Assembly: GCA_947495915.1 (NCBI GenBank)
Contig: CANMAW010000007.1
Location: 124,001 to 188,000, forward strand
Source of the DNA: Maribacter algarum (ex Lu et al. 2025) (nom. illeg.)
GTDB taxonomy: Bacteria > Bacteroidota > Bacteroidia > Flavobacteriales > Flavobacteriaceae
Direction: 5' to 3'
DNA length: 64,000 nucleotides
The position numbers and the translations under genes are program-made. This document shows, piece by piece, positions 37,561 through 47,518 of the stretch. Numbering within the stretch: position 1 is the stretch's first letter; each line of letters begins with the position of its first letter. The notes beneath the pieces are model-generated. The model had not been told where the DNA came from. It did no database searches and worked only from the letters and a program-made list of their open reading frames with translations.

Positions 37561-38532
37561 ATGCAACAAGAAATCCAAACGCATTTTAAAACCGCATTTG
37601 AGCAAGACGTTTACAAAGGTCTCACCGAAGAGCCTAAACATCTGTCCTCAAAATATTTTTATGATAAGAAAGGGGATAAACTTTTTCAAGACATCATGAA
37701 CATGCCAGAATATTATCTAACTGATGCTGAATTTGATGTTTTAGATCGCCATAAAGAAGAAATTATCTCATTGTTTTCAGAAAAAAATGAAAATTTCAAC
37801 CTTATTGAATTAGGTGCCGGTGATGGTAAAAAAACAAAACTTCTTCTAAACTATTTATCAGAAAAAAAGATTCCGTTTAAATACCTACCTATTGATATTA
37901 GCCAAAATGCCCTAGATCAATTGAAAAATTCTCTCCAAATAGAATTACCGACAGTGCAAGTAAGCACGCAGCAAGGTACTTATTTTGAGGTTTTAGCAGA
38001 TATAGCTAAACTTACTGATACCAAAAAAGTAATCTTGTTTTTAGGATCTAATATTGGAAATCTTCTACATGAACAAGCTATTTCATTCTTGAGTAATGTA
38101 CAACAATTGATGCATGAAGATGATTTGTTTTTTGTTGGGTTCGACCAAAAAAAGAATCCGCAAACTATTTTAGATGCCTATAATGATAAAACCGGAATAA
38201 CCGCCGCATTCAACAAAAACGTTTTAGCCAGAATTAACACTGATTTAGGTGGCAATTTTAATTTAGAGCATTTTCTGCATTGGGAGGTTTACGACCCCGA
38301 AACAGGCACGGCAAAAAGTTTCTTGGTTTCAAAAAAAGAACAACATGTACGAATTAATCAACTAGATCTTAATGTAAGTTTTCGTCCGTGGGAAACTATT
38401 CACACTGAAATTTCTCAAAAATATGACGACAAAACCGTAGCGTGGCTAGCTCAACAATCAGGCCTAGCTATAAAAACACAATTTACAGATTCAAAAAAAC
38501 AATATAAAAACTACGTTTTTAAGAAAAAATAA
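37561..38532 (+). CDS. egtD: L-histidine N(alpha)-methyltransferase EgtD
   Basis: 323 aa; LSSKYFYDKKGDKLFQDIMNMPEYYLTDAEFDVL, LIELGAGDGKKTKLLL, LFLGSNIGNL. Confidence 0.95.
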   Translation: MQQEIQTHFKTAFEQDVYKGLTEEPKHLSSKYFYDKKGDKLFQDIMNMPEYYLTDAEFDVLDRHKEEIISLFSEKNENFNLIELGAGDGKKTKLLLNYLSEKKIPFKYLPIDISQNALDQLKNSLQIELPTVQVSTQQGTYFEVLADIAKLTDTKKVILFLGSNIGNLLHEQAISFLSNVQQLMHEDDLFFVGFDQKKNPQTILDAYNDKTGITAAFNKNVLARINTDLGGNFNLEHFLHWEVYDPETGTAKSFLVSKKEQHVRINQLDLNVSFRPWETIHTEISQKYDDKTVAWLAQQSGLAIKTQFTDSKKQYKNYVFKKK

Positions 38533-38564
38533 AGGGCATAAAACGCCAATCAAAATACAGAATT

Positions 38565-38846
38565 ATGAAGGCAATTTGGAACGATACTATTATAGCAGAA
38601 AGTGATGACACAGTAATGGTTGAAAACAATCACTATTTTCCTGCAGAAAGCATTAAAAATGAATATTTTAAAAATTCAGAAACACACACTACATGCCCAT
38701 GGAAAGGTCAGGCACATTACTATACCATAGAAGTAGATGGACAACAAAACCCTGATGCCGCATGGTTCTACCCTGAAGTTAGTGAACTTGCCAAAGGAAT
38801 TAAAGGTAGAGTAGCATTTTGGAAAGGCGTAAGCATTGAAAAATAA
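38565..38846 (+). CDS. DUF427 domain-containing protein
   Basis: 93 aa; MKAIWNDTIIAESDDTVMVENNHYFPAESI...TTCPWKGQAHYYTIEVDGQQNPDAAWFYPEVS. Confidence 0.93.
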   Translation: MKAIWNDTIIAESDDTVMVENNHYFPAESIKNEYFKNSETHTTCPWKGQAHYYTIEVDGQQNPDAAWFYPEVSELAKGIKGRVAFWKGVSIEK

Positions 38847-38876
38847 CCGCTTTTACCTATACTAGCTCAAAATAAA

Positions 38877-38913
38877 AAGCCAGAATGACTAAGTCACTCT
38901 GGCTTTCTTTTTT
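38877..38913. terminator. Bidirectional terminator
   Basis: AAAGCCAGAATGAC-taa-GTCACTCTGGCTTTCTTTTTT. Confidence 0.75.
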
Positions 38914-38927
38914 CTAAAGTTCAAATA

Positions 38928-39227
38928 CTACAATTCAAGAACTGCATTTTCAGAACCGGCAAAGTCGTTCCATTGGTAACGATCTGCTTGACTTTCATTT
39001 ACATAATCACCATCGATAATGTATTTAAATTCGTAAGCATTTTCTTTAGGTAAATCAAAAGTGCCTTTAAAAGTTCCATTTTTCAACTTTTTTAAAGTAC
39101 TTGCTTTGTTGGCTTTCCAATTGTTAAAATCTCCAACAACAGTTACTTTTTTTGCTTCTTCAGCTGGTACAGTAAAAGTTACTTTACAAACTGGTTTTGT
39201 TTTTAAATACTGTTTTGCTATTGCCAT
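38928..39227 (-). CDS. Isoamylase early-set / CBM48-like glycogen-binding domain protein
   Basis: 99 aa; VTFTVPAEEAKKVTVVGDFNNWKANKASTLKKLKNGTFKGTFDLPKENAYEFKYIIDGDYVNES. Confidence 0.88.
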   Translation of the reverse strand: MAIAKQYLKTKPVCKVTFTVPAEEAKKVTVVGDFNNWKANKASTLKKLKNGTFKGTFDLPKENAYEFKYIIDGDYVNESQADRYQWNDFAGSENAVLEL

Positions 39228-39403
39228 AATATTTTCTTTTTTAAATTAATTTTACCTCTTGCATATTAAATTCACTGCAAATCTAAAGCAATAACGTCCT
39301 CATTTACAATGACTAAAGTCATTTTTATGATTTTCGTAATTTTTTGCCAAAAAAATAGTAACCTTAATTAAAAAATCTGATTTATTTCTCAAGTAATGAA
39401 TTA

Positions 39404-40489
39404 CTAAAGCCTGGTTTTCAACAATTTCAGAATAGCATTTAGGTCTTTTTCAGTATTATAAAAGTGGAAGCCGAGCCTAATTCCATCTCCACGTTGAGTA
39501 CAGATCACGTCATTTTCAGTTAAATAGTCAAATTTACCTTGATCACCTTTAATATTGAAAATAGTACTATGGGCATTTCTAGCAACTACCATGTCTTGAA
39601 GTAAGCCTAGTTTTGAAAACTCAACCTTAGCAATTTTACCTAATTTCTCATTTTGAGCAGCTATTTTATCTTTTCCGATACCTTCAAAAAATTCTAATGA
39701 AAATTTCAGACTCCCAAAATTCATTGGTGCAAGGTGGCCGGGTTCAAATCGTTTAGCAAAACGAATTAATTCTTTTTTTTCAGGCATTCCATCTGCTGAA
39801 TTAAACCCAATAGTTTGCAGTTTACATTGTCTTTCAACATCATCTTTAAACAACATAAAACCGCTGCCATAACCAGCTAATAGCCATTTGTAGGCACTAA
39901 CACCTAAAACGTCTATTGCAGAATCAGAAAAACTAAAATTAGTGGTGCCCAAAAATTGTGTGCCATCAGCAATTATTAGCAAATTTGGATGTTCTTTTTT
40001 TAATTGCGTTAAGAATTCAAGATCAACTAAAATTCCATTTTGCCATTGAACAATACTCAAAGCTAAAATGGAAACTTTCTCTTCAACAATAGCATTTTTA
40101 ATATTCAATTCTAGGTTGGCATCAATCTTAGCGTATGAAATATCAAACCCTCTTTTATAGAACGGCCAATCAACCGAAGGGTAGTCATTTTCAAGTAATA
40201 ATACTTTTCTCTTTTTATCAATGCCTTCTAAAAGCATATTTAAACCCGTAGAAAAATTATTTAACAACGCAATATTTTCTCTTTTACAATTAAAATAACG
40301 ACCAACAATCGTTCTACAATCAGAAATAGTTTCTAGTGATTTGTTACGCATTCGACTTCCTTTCAATAAAAAGTCTAATTCAAATTCTTGTTTCCAATCA
40401 TACAAATCATCATATAGCGGTCCGAAAACTGGAGTATTCACATAAATTGACTGCCGTAATACAGGAAATTTATTACGTATATTTTCCAT
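39404..40489 (-). CDS. Class V aminotransferase-fold PLP enzyme (cysteine desulfurase/C-S lyase-like)
   Basis: 361 aa; ADGTQFLGTTNFSFSDSAIDVLGVSAYKWLLAGYGSGFMLF (PLP lysine motif SAYKW). Confidence 0.85.
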   Translation of the reverse strand: MENIRNKFPVLRQSIYVNTPVFGPLYDDLYDWKQEFELDFLLKGSRMRNKSLETISDCRTIVGRYFNCKRENIALLNNFSTGLNMLLEGIDKKRKVLLLENDYPSVDWPFYKRGFDISYAKIDANLELNIKNAIVEEKVSILALSIVQWQNGILVDLEFLTQLKKEHPNLLIIADGTQFLGTTNFSFSDSAIDVLGVSAYKWLLAGYGSGFMLFKDDVERQCKLQTIGFNSADGMPEKKELIRFAKRFEPGHLAPMNFGSLKFSLEFFEGIGKDKIAAQNEKLGKIAKVEFSKLGLLQDMVVARNAHSTIFNIKGDQGKFDYLTENDVICTQRGDGIRLGFHFYNTEKDLNAILKLLKTRL

Positions 40490-40652
40490 TCTAAATCATC
40501 AAAGGGTTTTACTATCTTTAAGAGATTAAAGTTAACCAATAAAAATAGTAAGTTTACCTGCCAAAATTTTAAAAGTAAGACCATGCCTTACCAGCTTTTG
40601 CAAAATGGTCTGTTTTTTGTTTTGACAATTACAAACCAAACACCATAAACCA

Positions 40653-41147
40653 TTGAACACAATCACCCTTATAGCGGCAGCTTCAAAAAACAATGCCTTA
40701 GGAAAGAACAACGACTTACTTTGGCATTTACCTGATGATTTCAAACGATTTAAACAATTAACCTCTGGTCATAAAATTATTATGGGCAGAAAGACTTTTG
40801 AAAGTCTACCAAAACCTTTACCCAACCGAACACATATTATAATTACCCGAGATAAAGATTATCAAGTTGATTTTGAATCTTGTATTGTAGTACATTCCAT
40901 TGAAGCAGCCATAAAACTTGTTGAAAATGACGAAACTTCTTTTGTTATTGGAGGAGGCGAAATTTATCGACAAAGTGAAAAATTTGCAAATCGAATTGAA
41001 TTAACTCGGGTGCACAAAGCATTTGAAGCTGATACTTTTTTTCCTGAAATAGATTTAAACGATTGGGAACTTATTGCTGAAAAATATCATCCAAGAGATG
41101 ACAAACACATTTACGATTTCACTTATTTAACTTACGTAAGAAAGTAA
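40653..41147 (+). CDS. folA: Dihydrofolate reductase (apparent TTG start)
   Basis: 164 aa; ITLIAAASKNNALGKNNDLLWHLPDDFKRFKQLTSGHKIIMGRKTFESLPKPLPNRTHIIIT. Confidence 0.95.
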   Translation: MNTITLIAAASKNNALGKNNDLLWHLPDDFKRFKQLTSGHKIIMGRKTFESLPKPLPNRTHIIITRDKDYQVDFESCIVVHSIEAAIKLVENDETSFVIGGGEIYRQSEKFANRIELTRVHKAFEADTFFPEIDLNDWELIAEKYHPRDDKHIYDFTYLTYVRK

Positions 41148-41185
41148 TTAACACGGTGTATTTCCACAAGCAGTATAGATTAGAT

Positions 41186-41974
41186 TTAAAAATCTAAATA
41201 CTCAATTTTGGTATTGCTAGTTACGTCTACCAAAAAGGATTGTAAAATAGCTACATTAGCATTCGTGTAAAAAAGGTGTTCTACATTTTCTTCAGCATGA
41301 TTCTCAATACCGTAAGCATTTAAAATAGCCTTTGTTTGACGCGCTACAGCTTCACCTGAATCAATGATTTTTATGTTCTCAGGAATTATTTGTCGTAACA
41401 CCGGAATTAAATATGGATAATGTGTACAACCTAAAACTAAATGATCTATACCTTCTTCAAGCATAGGATTTAGATATTTCAACAATAATTCTCTAGTCTT
41501 ATGATTCTGTATTTCACCTTGTTCAATTAAAGGCACTAATCCCGTGCCTTCTTGCTCTAAAATTTGAATGCCAGCAGCATGGTTCTCAGATGTACTATGA
41601 AAAAGGCTACTTGATAAAGTTCCTTTGGTAGCCAACACTCCAACTTTTTTTGACTTCGATTGTAATGCAGCAGGTTTTATGGCAGGCTCAATTCCAATAA
41701 ACGGAATATCATAATTGGCTCTCAAATATGAAATACTGTTTGTAGTTGCTGTATTGCATGCCACAACAATAATCTTACATTGATTTTTGAGCAGCAATTC
41801 TGTATTTTTTATACTTAATTGTAGAATTTGCTCTTCAGACTTTTCACCGTAAGGAGCATTTTTACTATCTGCTAAGAAAATTGTATTTTCATTGGGCAAC
41901 AATCTGGTAATTTCTTTCCAAATGGAGGTGCCTCCAATACCAGAATCAAATAATCCAATAGGTTGCCGGTTCAT
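41186..41974 (-). CDS. murI: Glutamate racemase
   Basis: 262 aa; IGLFDSGIGGTSIWKEI, VVACNTATTNSISYLR, LVLGCTHYPYLIPVL. Confidence 0.95.
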   Translation of the reverse strand: MNRQPIGLFDSGIGGTSIWKEITRLLPNENTIFLADSKNAPYGEKSEEQILQLSIKNTELLLKNQCKIIVVACNTATTNSISYLRANYDIPFIGIEPAIKPAALQSKSKKVGVLATKGTLSSSLFHSTSENHAAGIQILEQEGTGLVPLIEQGEIQNHKTRELLLKYLNPMLEEGIDHLVLGCTHYPYLIPVLRQIIPENIKIIDSGEAVARQTKAILNAYGIENHAEENVEHLFYTNANVAILQSFLVDVTSNTKIEYLDF

Positions 41975-41981
41975 ATTTTTG

Positions 41982-43652
41982 TTATTCTAATACCTTGGTA
42001 ATGGGTGAACCAGTTGTTCCATTTGGAAATGCTATTCCTAAAAGTGCAGCTATGGTAGGTGCAACATCAGGTATTTCAGTTCTTTCAAAAGTACTTCCTG
42101 GTTTAATTCCTTTCCCATAAAATAAAAGAGGAACATGAGTATCATAAATTTGCGGAGAACCATGAGTTGAACCCGTTTTCGAATAAGTAATAAAACCTGG
42201 CTTTAAAACTAGCAAAACATCACCAGATCGTTTTTGATTATATCCTTTTTGTAGAATATAAGGTATACCCTCAGTATAATTGTTCTGCCACATTTGATCA
42301 GCGGTGTAAGCATGATCAAAAGCATCATAACTCAACAATTCTCTTGCGATGATCTTTTGAGCTTGAGATAAATCAATATCAAGATTTTGAATTACTTTAT
42401 GGTCTAAAAAAACTTGATAATTTGAAAAGTTTTTGACAATTTCTTCAGTTCCAAATTTATACTTTAAAAACTCTGCAAATTTTGATTTTACCGCACTGAA
42501 ATCAACATAACCTGCAGGAATCTTTTGATCATTTAAATAGGCAGGTACGTTTATGGCACCATGATCTGCAGTTAAAAAAATGGTGTAATTATTTTTACCC
42601 ACCTTTTTATCTAAAGCACTTAAAATTCTGGCAATATCGGCATCTAGTTGTATGTAGGTGTCTTCAATTTCTTTAGAATTTACACCAAACATATGCCCAA
42701 CATAGTCAGTACTTGAAAAACTAATTGCTAAAAAGTCAGTGACTTCATCTTTTCCTAGTTTTTCACCATCCAATGCTGCTAGAGCAAAATCAGCTGTTAG
42801 GCTATTACCAAAGGGAGTGATTTTTATGATATCATAATCTTTAGATTTACTTAGTAAGCTGGCAGGACTATGAGGAAAAATTGGTGCTGTTTCTGTATCA
42901 AACAAACCCTCATAGGCATTATTATCGCTACCACTCTCCATATAAGAATTGATAACTTTACTCGTATTCCATGTTTTTTTATACGTTTCAGCAGTATTTG
43001 ATGCATTAAAACTAGTTACCCATTTTGGAAGTTCACTCATGTAATACGTACTAGAAATCCAATTGCCTTCATCAGCCCCATGAAACCAATAAGCAGCATT
43101 GGCCGTGTGGCCACCAGGTAAAATCGCACCTCTATCTTTAAGGGCAACTGCAATAGTTTTACCGCGCATTTGGGTATGTAATCGTAATTGATCTGTAATG
43201 GTAGTAACCGTCAATCGCGTAGGTGCCATTTTACCAGAATCAGTGGCAGTTCCAACAGAATTATACCCGCTATCTTCAGCACAGTAGACATCAGCATTGG
43301 TAATTTTATCATACCAATTATTACCAATAATACCATGTGTGGCCGGAGTTGTACCTGTGTAAATGGAAGCATGCCCCGGCCCCGTACTCGTTGGCGCATA
43401 GTTGTAGTGATTATTTTTACAATTGAATCCGTCGTTAACCAATCTTTTAAATCCGCCTTCTTCAAATTGGTTCCAAAACCGTGTTAAATAATCGTAGCGC
43501 ATTTGATCTACAACAATACCAACAACAAGTTTAGGAGTGGTTTTTAAATGCTCTTCTGAATCTATTTTCGATTTTTTCTGACCGTATGAATCGGGTATAA
43601 AGAAGAGGATAAAGAAAAAAGCAAAGATCACTTTGCAAAAGTTCGTATACAT
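41982..43652 (-). CDS. PafA-type alkaline phosphatase
   Basis: 556 aa; VVGIVVDQMRYDYLTRFWNQFEEGGFKRLVNDGFNCKNNHYNYAPTSTGPGHASIYTGTTPATHGIIGNNWYD. Confidence 0.92.
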   Translation of the reverse strand: MYTNFCKVIFAFFFILFFIPDSYGQKKSKIDSEEHLKTTPKLVVGIVVDQMRYDYLTRFWNQFEEGGFKRLVNDGFNCKNNHYNYAPTSTGPGHASIYTGTTPATHGIIGNNWYDKITNADVYCAEDSGYNSVGTATDSGKMAPTRLTVTTITDQLRLHTQMRGKTIAVALKDRGAILPGGHTANAAYWFHGADEGNWISSTYYMSELPKWVTSFNASNTAETYKKTWNTSKVINSYMESGSDNNAYEGLFDTETAPIFPHSPASLLSKSKDYDIIKITPFGNSLTADFALAALDGEKLGKDEVTDFLAISFSSTDYVGHMFGVNSKEIEDTYIQLDADIARILSALDKKVGKNNYTIFLTADHGAINVPAYLNDQKIPAGYVDFSAVKSKFAEFLKYKFGTEEIVKNFSNYQVFLDHKVIQNLDIDLSQAQKIIARELLSYDAFDHAYTADQMWQNNYTEGIPYILQKGYNQKRSGDVLLVLKPGFITYSKTGSTHGSPQIYDTHVPLLFYGKGIKPGSTFERTEIPDVAPTIAALLGIAFPNGTTGSPITKVLE

Positions 43653-43762
43653 AGCAGTTTATTCTAGCGCAAAAATAAATAAAATACCCCTTTAAAGATT
43701 AAATCGAGGTTAAATCAATTCCTTTATTATTATTTTTACGATACGAAGTATAATTCAGTTAA

Positions 43763-44500
43763 ATGAAATACCTATCTGATATTGGTAGCTATGCGATAAT
43801 GGTTATTGAAGTTTTCAGAAAGCCCACAAAATGGCGAATCATGAAAACCTTAATTCTTAAAGAAATCGATGAACTCATCTATGGTTCTTTAGGCATTCTC
43901 ATATTCATATCCTTTTTTATTGGAGCCGTTGTTGCTATTCAAACAGCTATGAATATTACCAACGATTTAATTCCAAAAAACTTAGTTGGTTTTGCTACCA
44001 GACAATCGATAATTTTAGAGTTCGCCCCTACCTTCTGTTCAATTATCATGGCAGGTAAAGTAGGGTCTTTCATCACTTCAAGCATAGGTACCATGCGCGT
44101 TACAGAGCAAATAGATGCGCTCGAGGTTATGGGTATTAATGCGTTAAACTATCTGGTATTTCCAAAAATCATAGCATTACTACTTTATCCGTTCATTATA
44201 GCAATTGCAATGTATGTGGGTATTTTTGGAGGTTGGTTCGCCGGGGTTTTTGGCGGCTTTAGTACAAGTGCAGATTTTATTGAAGGGTTAAAATTAGACT
44301 TCATTCCTTTTCATGTCACGTATTCCTTTATCAAAACACTTGTTTTCGCATTTTTACTTGCCACAATTCCGTCATTTCACGGCTTTTACATGAAAGGTGG
44401 TGCATTAGAAGTTGGTAAAGCAAGTACCACCTCTTTTGTTTGGACAAGTGTGGTCATTATTATAGCAAATTATATATTAACCCAATTGTTACTAACCTAA
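43763..44500 (+). CDS. MlaE-family ABC transporter permease
   Basis: 245 aa; SFFIGAVVAIQTAMNITNDLIPKNLVGFATRQSIILEFAPTFCSIIMAGKVGSFITSSIGTMRVTEQIDALEVMGI. Confidence 0.93.
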   Translation: MKYLSDIGSYAIMVIEVFRKPTKWRIMKTLILKEIDELIYGSLGILIFISFFIGAVVAIQTAMNITNDLIPKNLVGFATRQSIILEFAPTFCSIIMAGKVGSFITSSIGTMRVTEQIDALEVMGINALNYLVFPKIIALLLYPFIIAIAMYVGIFGGWFAGVFGGFSTSADFIEGLKLDFIPFHVTYSFIKTLVFAFLLATIPSFHGFYMKGGALEVGKASTTSFVWTSVVIIIANYILTQLLLT

Positions 44501-45267
44501 TGATAGAAGTAGATAGCATACATAAATCGTTTGGCGAAGCCCATATTTTAAAAGGTGTATCAACAGTTTTTGAAACGGGAAAAACGAATCTTATTATTGG
44601 GCAAAGCGGATCAGGTAAAACTGTTTTTTTAAAATGTTTATTAGGATTATTTTCTCCGGAAGAAGGTAGTATTATATATGACGGTCAAAAATATGCCGAT
44701 TTGACAAGTCAAGAACAACGTGATCTACGGCAAGATATGGGTATGGTTTTTCAAGGAAGCGCACTATTCGATGGCATGACGGTAGCTGGCAACGTGATGT
44801 TTCCATTAGAAATGTTTACAAAATTAGCGAAGTCTGAAATGGAAGACCGCGTTGATATCGTGTTAAAAAGAGTCAACCTTGTTGATGCGCATCATAAGTA
44901 TCCTTCTGAAATATCTGGAGGTATGCAAAAAAGAGTTGCAATAGCTCGTGCCATTGTAATGAATCCTCAATATTTGTTTTGTGACGAACCTAACTCAGGC
45001 TTAGATCCAAGAACTGCTATAGTGATTGATAATCTCATTAAAGAAATTACGGAAGAGTATGATATCACTACAGTAATTAATACCCACGATATGAATTCGG
45101 TGATGGAAATTGGTGAAAAAATCCTTTTCTTAAAAGATGGGCTCAAAGAGTGGGAAGGCACCAAAAATGAAATCTTTAAAACCGACAACAAAGCCGTTAC
45201 CGATTTTGTTTATTCTTCAGAACTATTTAAAAAAGTTCGTCAAATGTATATTGAAGAAAGAAACTAA
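44500..45267 (+). CDS. MlaF-family ABC transporter ATP-binding protein
   Basis: IIGQSGSGKTVFLKCLLGL Walker A, SGGMQKRVAIARAIVMNPQYLFCDEPNSGLDP; start overlaps the upstream stop. Confidence 0.94.
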   Translation: MIEVDSIHKSFGEAHILKGVSTVFETGKTNLIIGQSGSGKTVFLKCLLGLFSPEEGSIIYDGQKYADLTSQEQRDLRQDMGMVFQGSALFDGMTVAGNVMFPLEMFTKLAKSEMEDRVDIVLKRVNLVDAHHKYPSEISGGMQKRVAIARAIVMNPQYLFCDEPNSGLDPRTAIVIDNLIKEITEEYDITTVINTHDMNSVMEIGEKILFLKDGLKEWEGTKNEIFKTDNKAVTDFVYSSELFKKVRQMYIEERN

Positions 45268-45297
45268 AACCTTACTTCATTTGGTTAATCTCTTAAT

Positions 45298-46041
45298 ATG
45301 AAAAAAATTCTAGTCTTAATTGGTGCTTTTGTTTTCTATTACAGTTCTATAACAGCGCAGCAAACAAATATCATTTTAGATGATGATGTTTTAAAAATTG
45401 AACAAATCAGCGAAAACACTTTTGTTCACATTTCCTATTTAAAAACCAACGATTTTGGCAACGTTGCCTGCAACGGTATGGTCTATATTAATAATAAAGA
45501 AGCTATTATTTTTGATACACCCACTACGAACGCCGCCTCAGAAAAACTAATTCAATGGTTGCAAAAAATAAAGGTTGATACGATTAAGGCTGTTGTAGCT
45601 ACTCATTTTCACATTGATTGTATTGGAGGTATAGAACCTTTTCACAAAAAAGGTATTCCGTCGTATGCTAGCGACACCACACTTCAACTATTAAGAGAAA
45701 AAAAACAAACGGTAATTCCTCATAATGAATTTGAACAACAAATAGTGTTTACTATTGGAGAAGAAAAAGTATATACTACTTTTTACGGTGAAGGTCACAC
45801 TGTTGATAATGTGGTAGGTCACATACCTAGTGACCACGTCTTGTTTGGTGGCTGCTTGGTCAAATCTGTAAATGCAGGCAAGGGAAACCTAGAGGACGCG
45901 AATGTAATTGCGTGGTCGAAAACTATTAAAAAGATTAAGACTGAAAATCCTGATTTAAAAATTGTAGTACCAGGCCATGGAAAAACCGGAGGTACAGAGC
46001 TTTTAGATTTCACCATGCAACTCTTCGAGAACAATAAATAG
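45298..46041 (+). CDS. Subclass B1-like metallo-beta-lactamase
   Basis: 247 aa, signal peptide; zinc ligands THFHIDCIGG, GEGHTVDNVV, LFGGCLVKS, VPGHGKTGG. Confidence 0.88.
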   Translation: MKKILVLIGAFVFYYSSITAQQTNIILDDDVLKIEQISENTFVHISYLKTNDFGNVACNGMVYINNKEAIIFDTPTTNAASEKLIQWLQKIKVDTIKAVVATHFHIDCIGGIEPFHKKGIPSYASDTTLQLLREKKQTVIPHNEFEQQIVFTIGEEKVYTTFYGEGHTVDNVVGHIPSDHVLFGGCLVKSVNAGKGNLEDANVIAWSKTIKKIKTENPDLKIVVPGHGKTGGTELLDFTMQLFENNK

Positions 46042-46042
46042 T

Positions 46043-47515
46043 TTAGTCTTGAATAATTTCAGTCAACAATATCGTACTATCTTTTAGGCGAACTTGTAAC
46101 CACCGATGCAGCTTTTTTGCATCTTTTACAATTTCAACTCTTCGCGCATCTCGCTTCCATTTTGCTTCAAAAACTGACACCGTATCCTGCTTTTTAAAAT
46201 CCGTTCGAATCGCATTTGAAAATGCCAAATATTCTAGATTTTCGTAACTTGCTTGTGCTTCTTTACTAATATCTTGAAAAGGAATCTGTTTCGCATTAAG
46301 CTTATTGAGTCTTTTCAGCTCTGATTCTAAAAATAGAATTCTTGCATCTTTATCTACTAAAGCATTTTTTTGAGATTGGTACAATTCTTCTACATATTTG
46401 AGTTGATTGCCCTGTTCACCTTGAGAACCTTGAATAATTTTTAAATCACAATTTTCAAGGTCATCATAATTGCTCATATTAGCTTGCCATGTAGCAATAA
46501 CTCCATCAGGAACGCCTTCATTTCCCATAAAAATTAATTCTATGGTTGACTCTTCATCTCGGTTATAATTCAAAACAGACAAATCTTTTAAAAACCTGCC
46601 ATCTTTTGTAAACTTGTACGGCGTAATATTTTCTTCGATAAAAGAATTAGCGTCACTTTTAAACTTAAATTCTTGATATACGCCCCAGAATATCCAGCCG
46701 GCAGGAATCATCACTGCTAGTGCGGTTAACGAAACTAAACGTGCAATTAATCGTCTTCTCTTCGAATTCGCATAACGAACCATTGGAAAACGTAAAATTT
46801 TAAGTACTAAGAAGGTGGCTAAGCCTATGAAAATTGTATTTATTCCGAAAAGTAATAAGGCACCACCAGCATAATCCCAACGACCAATTGCTAAGCCAAA
46901 ACCTACCGTACATAATGGCGGCATTAAAGCGGTTGCAATAGCGACCCCAAAAATAACACTTGCGATTGTTCCCTTTTTAGCTCTGGCAATTACCAAAGCC
47001 AATCCACCGAAAAAAGCAATTAAAACATCACGTATATCAGGTTTGGTACGGGCTAATAATTCTGAAGATTCTTCTTGTAAAGGAAATACGGCAAAAAACA
47101 GATAGGCTGTTAAGACACTTAAAACAACCATAACGGTTAAATTTTTTAAAGATCGTCTTAGTGTATCAATATCATTAATCGCCAACGACATACCCATACC
47201 TAAGATTGGGCCCATTAGCGGAGATATTAACATAGCCCCGATGACAACAGCCGTTGAATTCGCATTCAAACCAACCGAAGCAATAAATATAGAGCAGATT
47301 AGAATCCAAGACGTATGTCCTTTGAAAGGTATATCGGCAATAATAGCTTCTTTCGTAGCTTCTTGATCTGTATTCTTTCGAATGTCTAAAAGTTCAGAAA
47401 GAAACTTTTTAGTACTACCCAATAAACCCTGAAAGTCTTTTTTTACTTCTTGTTTACTTTCTATTGGCTCGTCATCGGTTGGTGTAATATTGTCTTGACC
47501 TAAGTCTTCGCTCAT
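46043..47515 (-). CDS. DUF389 / TIGR00341 family membrane protein
   Basis: 490 aa; LICSIFIASVGLNANSTAVVIGAMLISPLMGPILGMGMSLAINDIDTLRRSL. Confidence 0.9.
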   Translation of the reverse strand: MSEDLGQDNITPTDDEPIESKQEVKKDFQGLLGSTKKFLSELLDIRKNTDQEATKEAIIADIPFKGHTSWILICSIFIASVGLNANSTAVVIGAMLISPLMGPILGMGMSLAINDIDTLRRSLKNLTVMVVLSVLTAYLFFAVFPLQEESSELLARTKPDIRDVLIAFFGGLALVIARAKKGTIASVIFGVAIATALMPPLCTVGFGLAIGRWDYAGGALLLFGINTIFIGLATFLVLKILRFPMVRYANSKRRRLIARLVSLTALAVMIPAGWIFWGVYQEFKFKSDANSFIEENITPYKFTKDGRFLKDLSVLNYNRDEESTIELIFMGNEGVPDGVIATWQANMSNYDDLENCDLKIIQGSQGEQGNQLKYVEELYQSQKNALVDKDARILFLESELKRLNKLNAKQIPFQDISKEAQASYENLEYLAFSNAIRTDFKKQDTVSVFEAKWKRDARRVEIVKDAKKLHRWLQVRLKDSTILLTEIIQD

Positions 47516-47518
47516 ATA

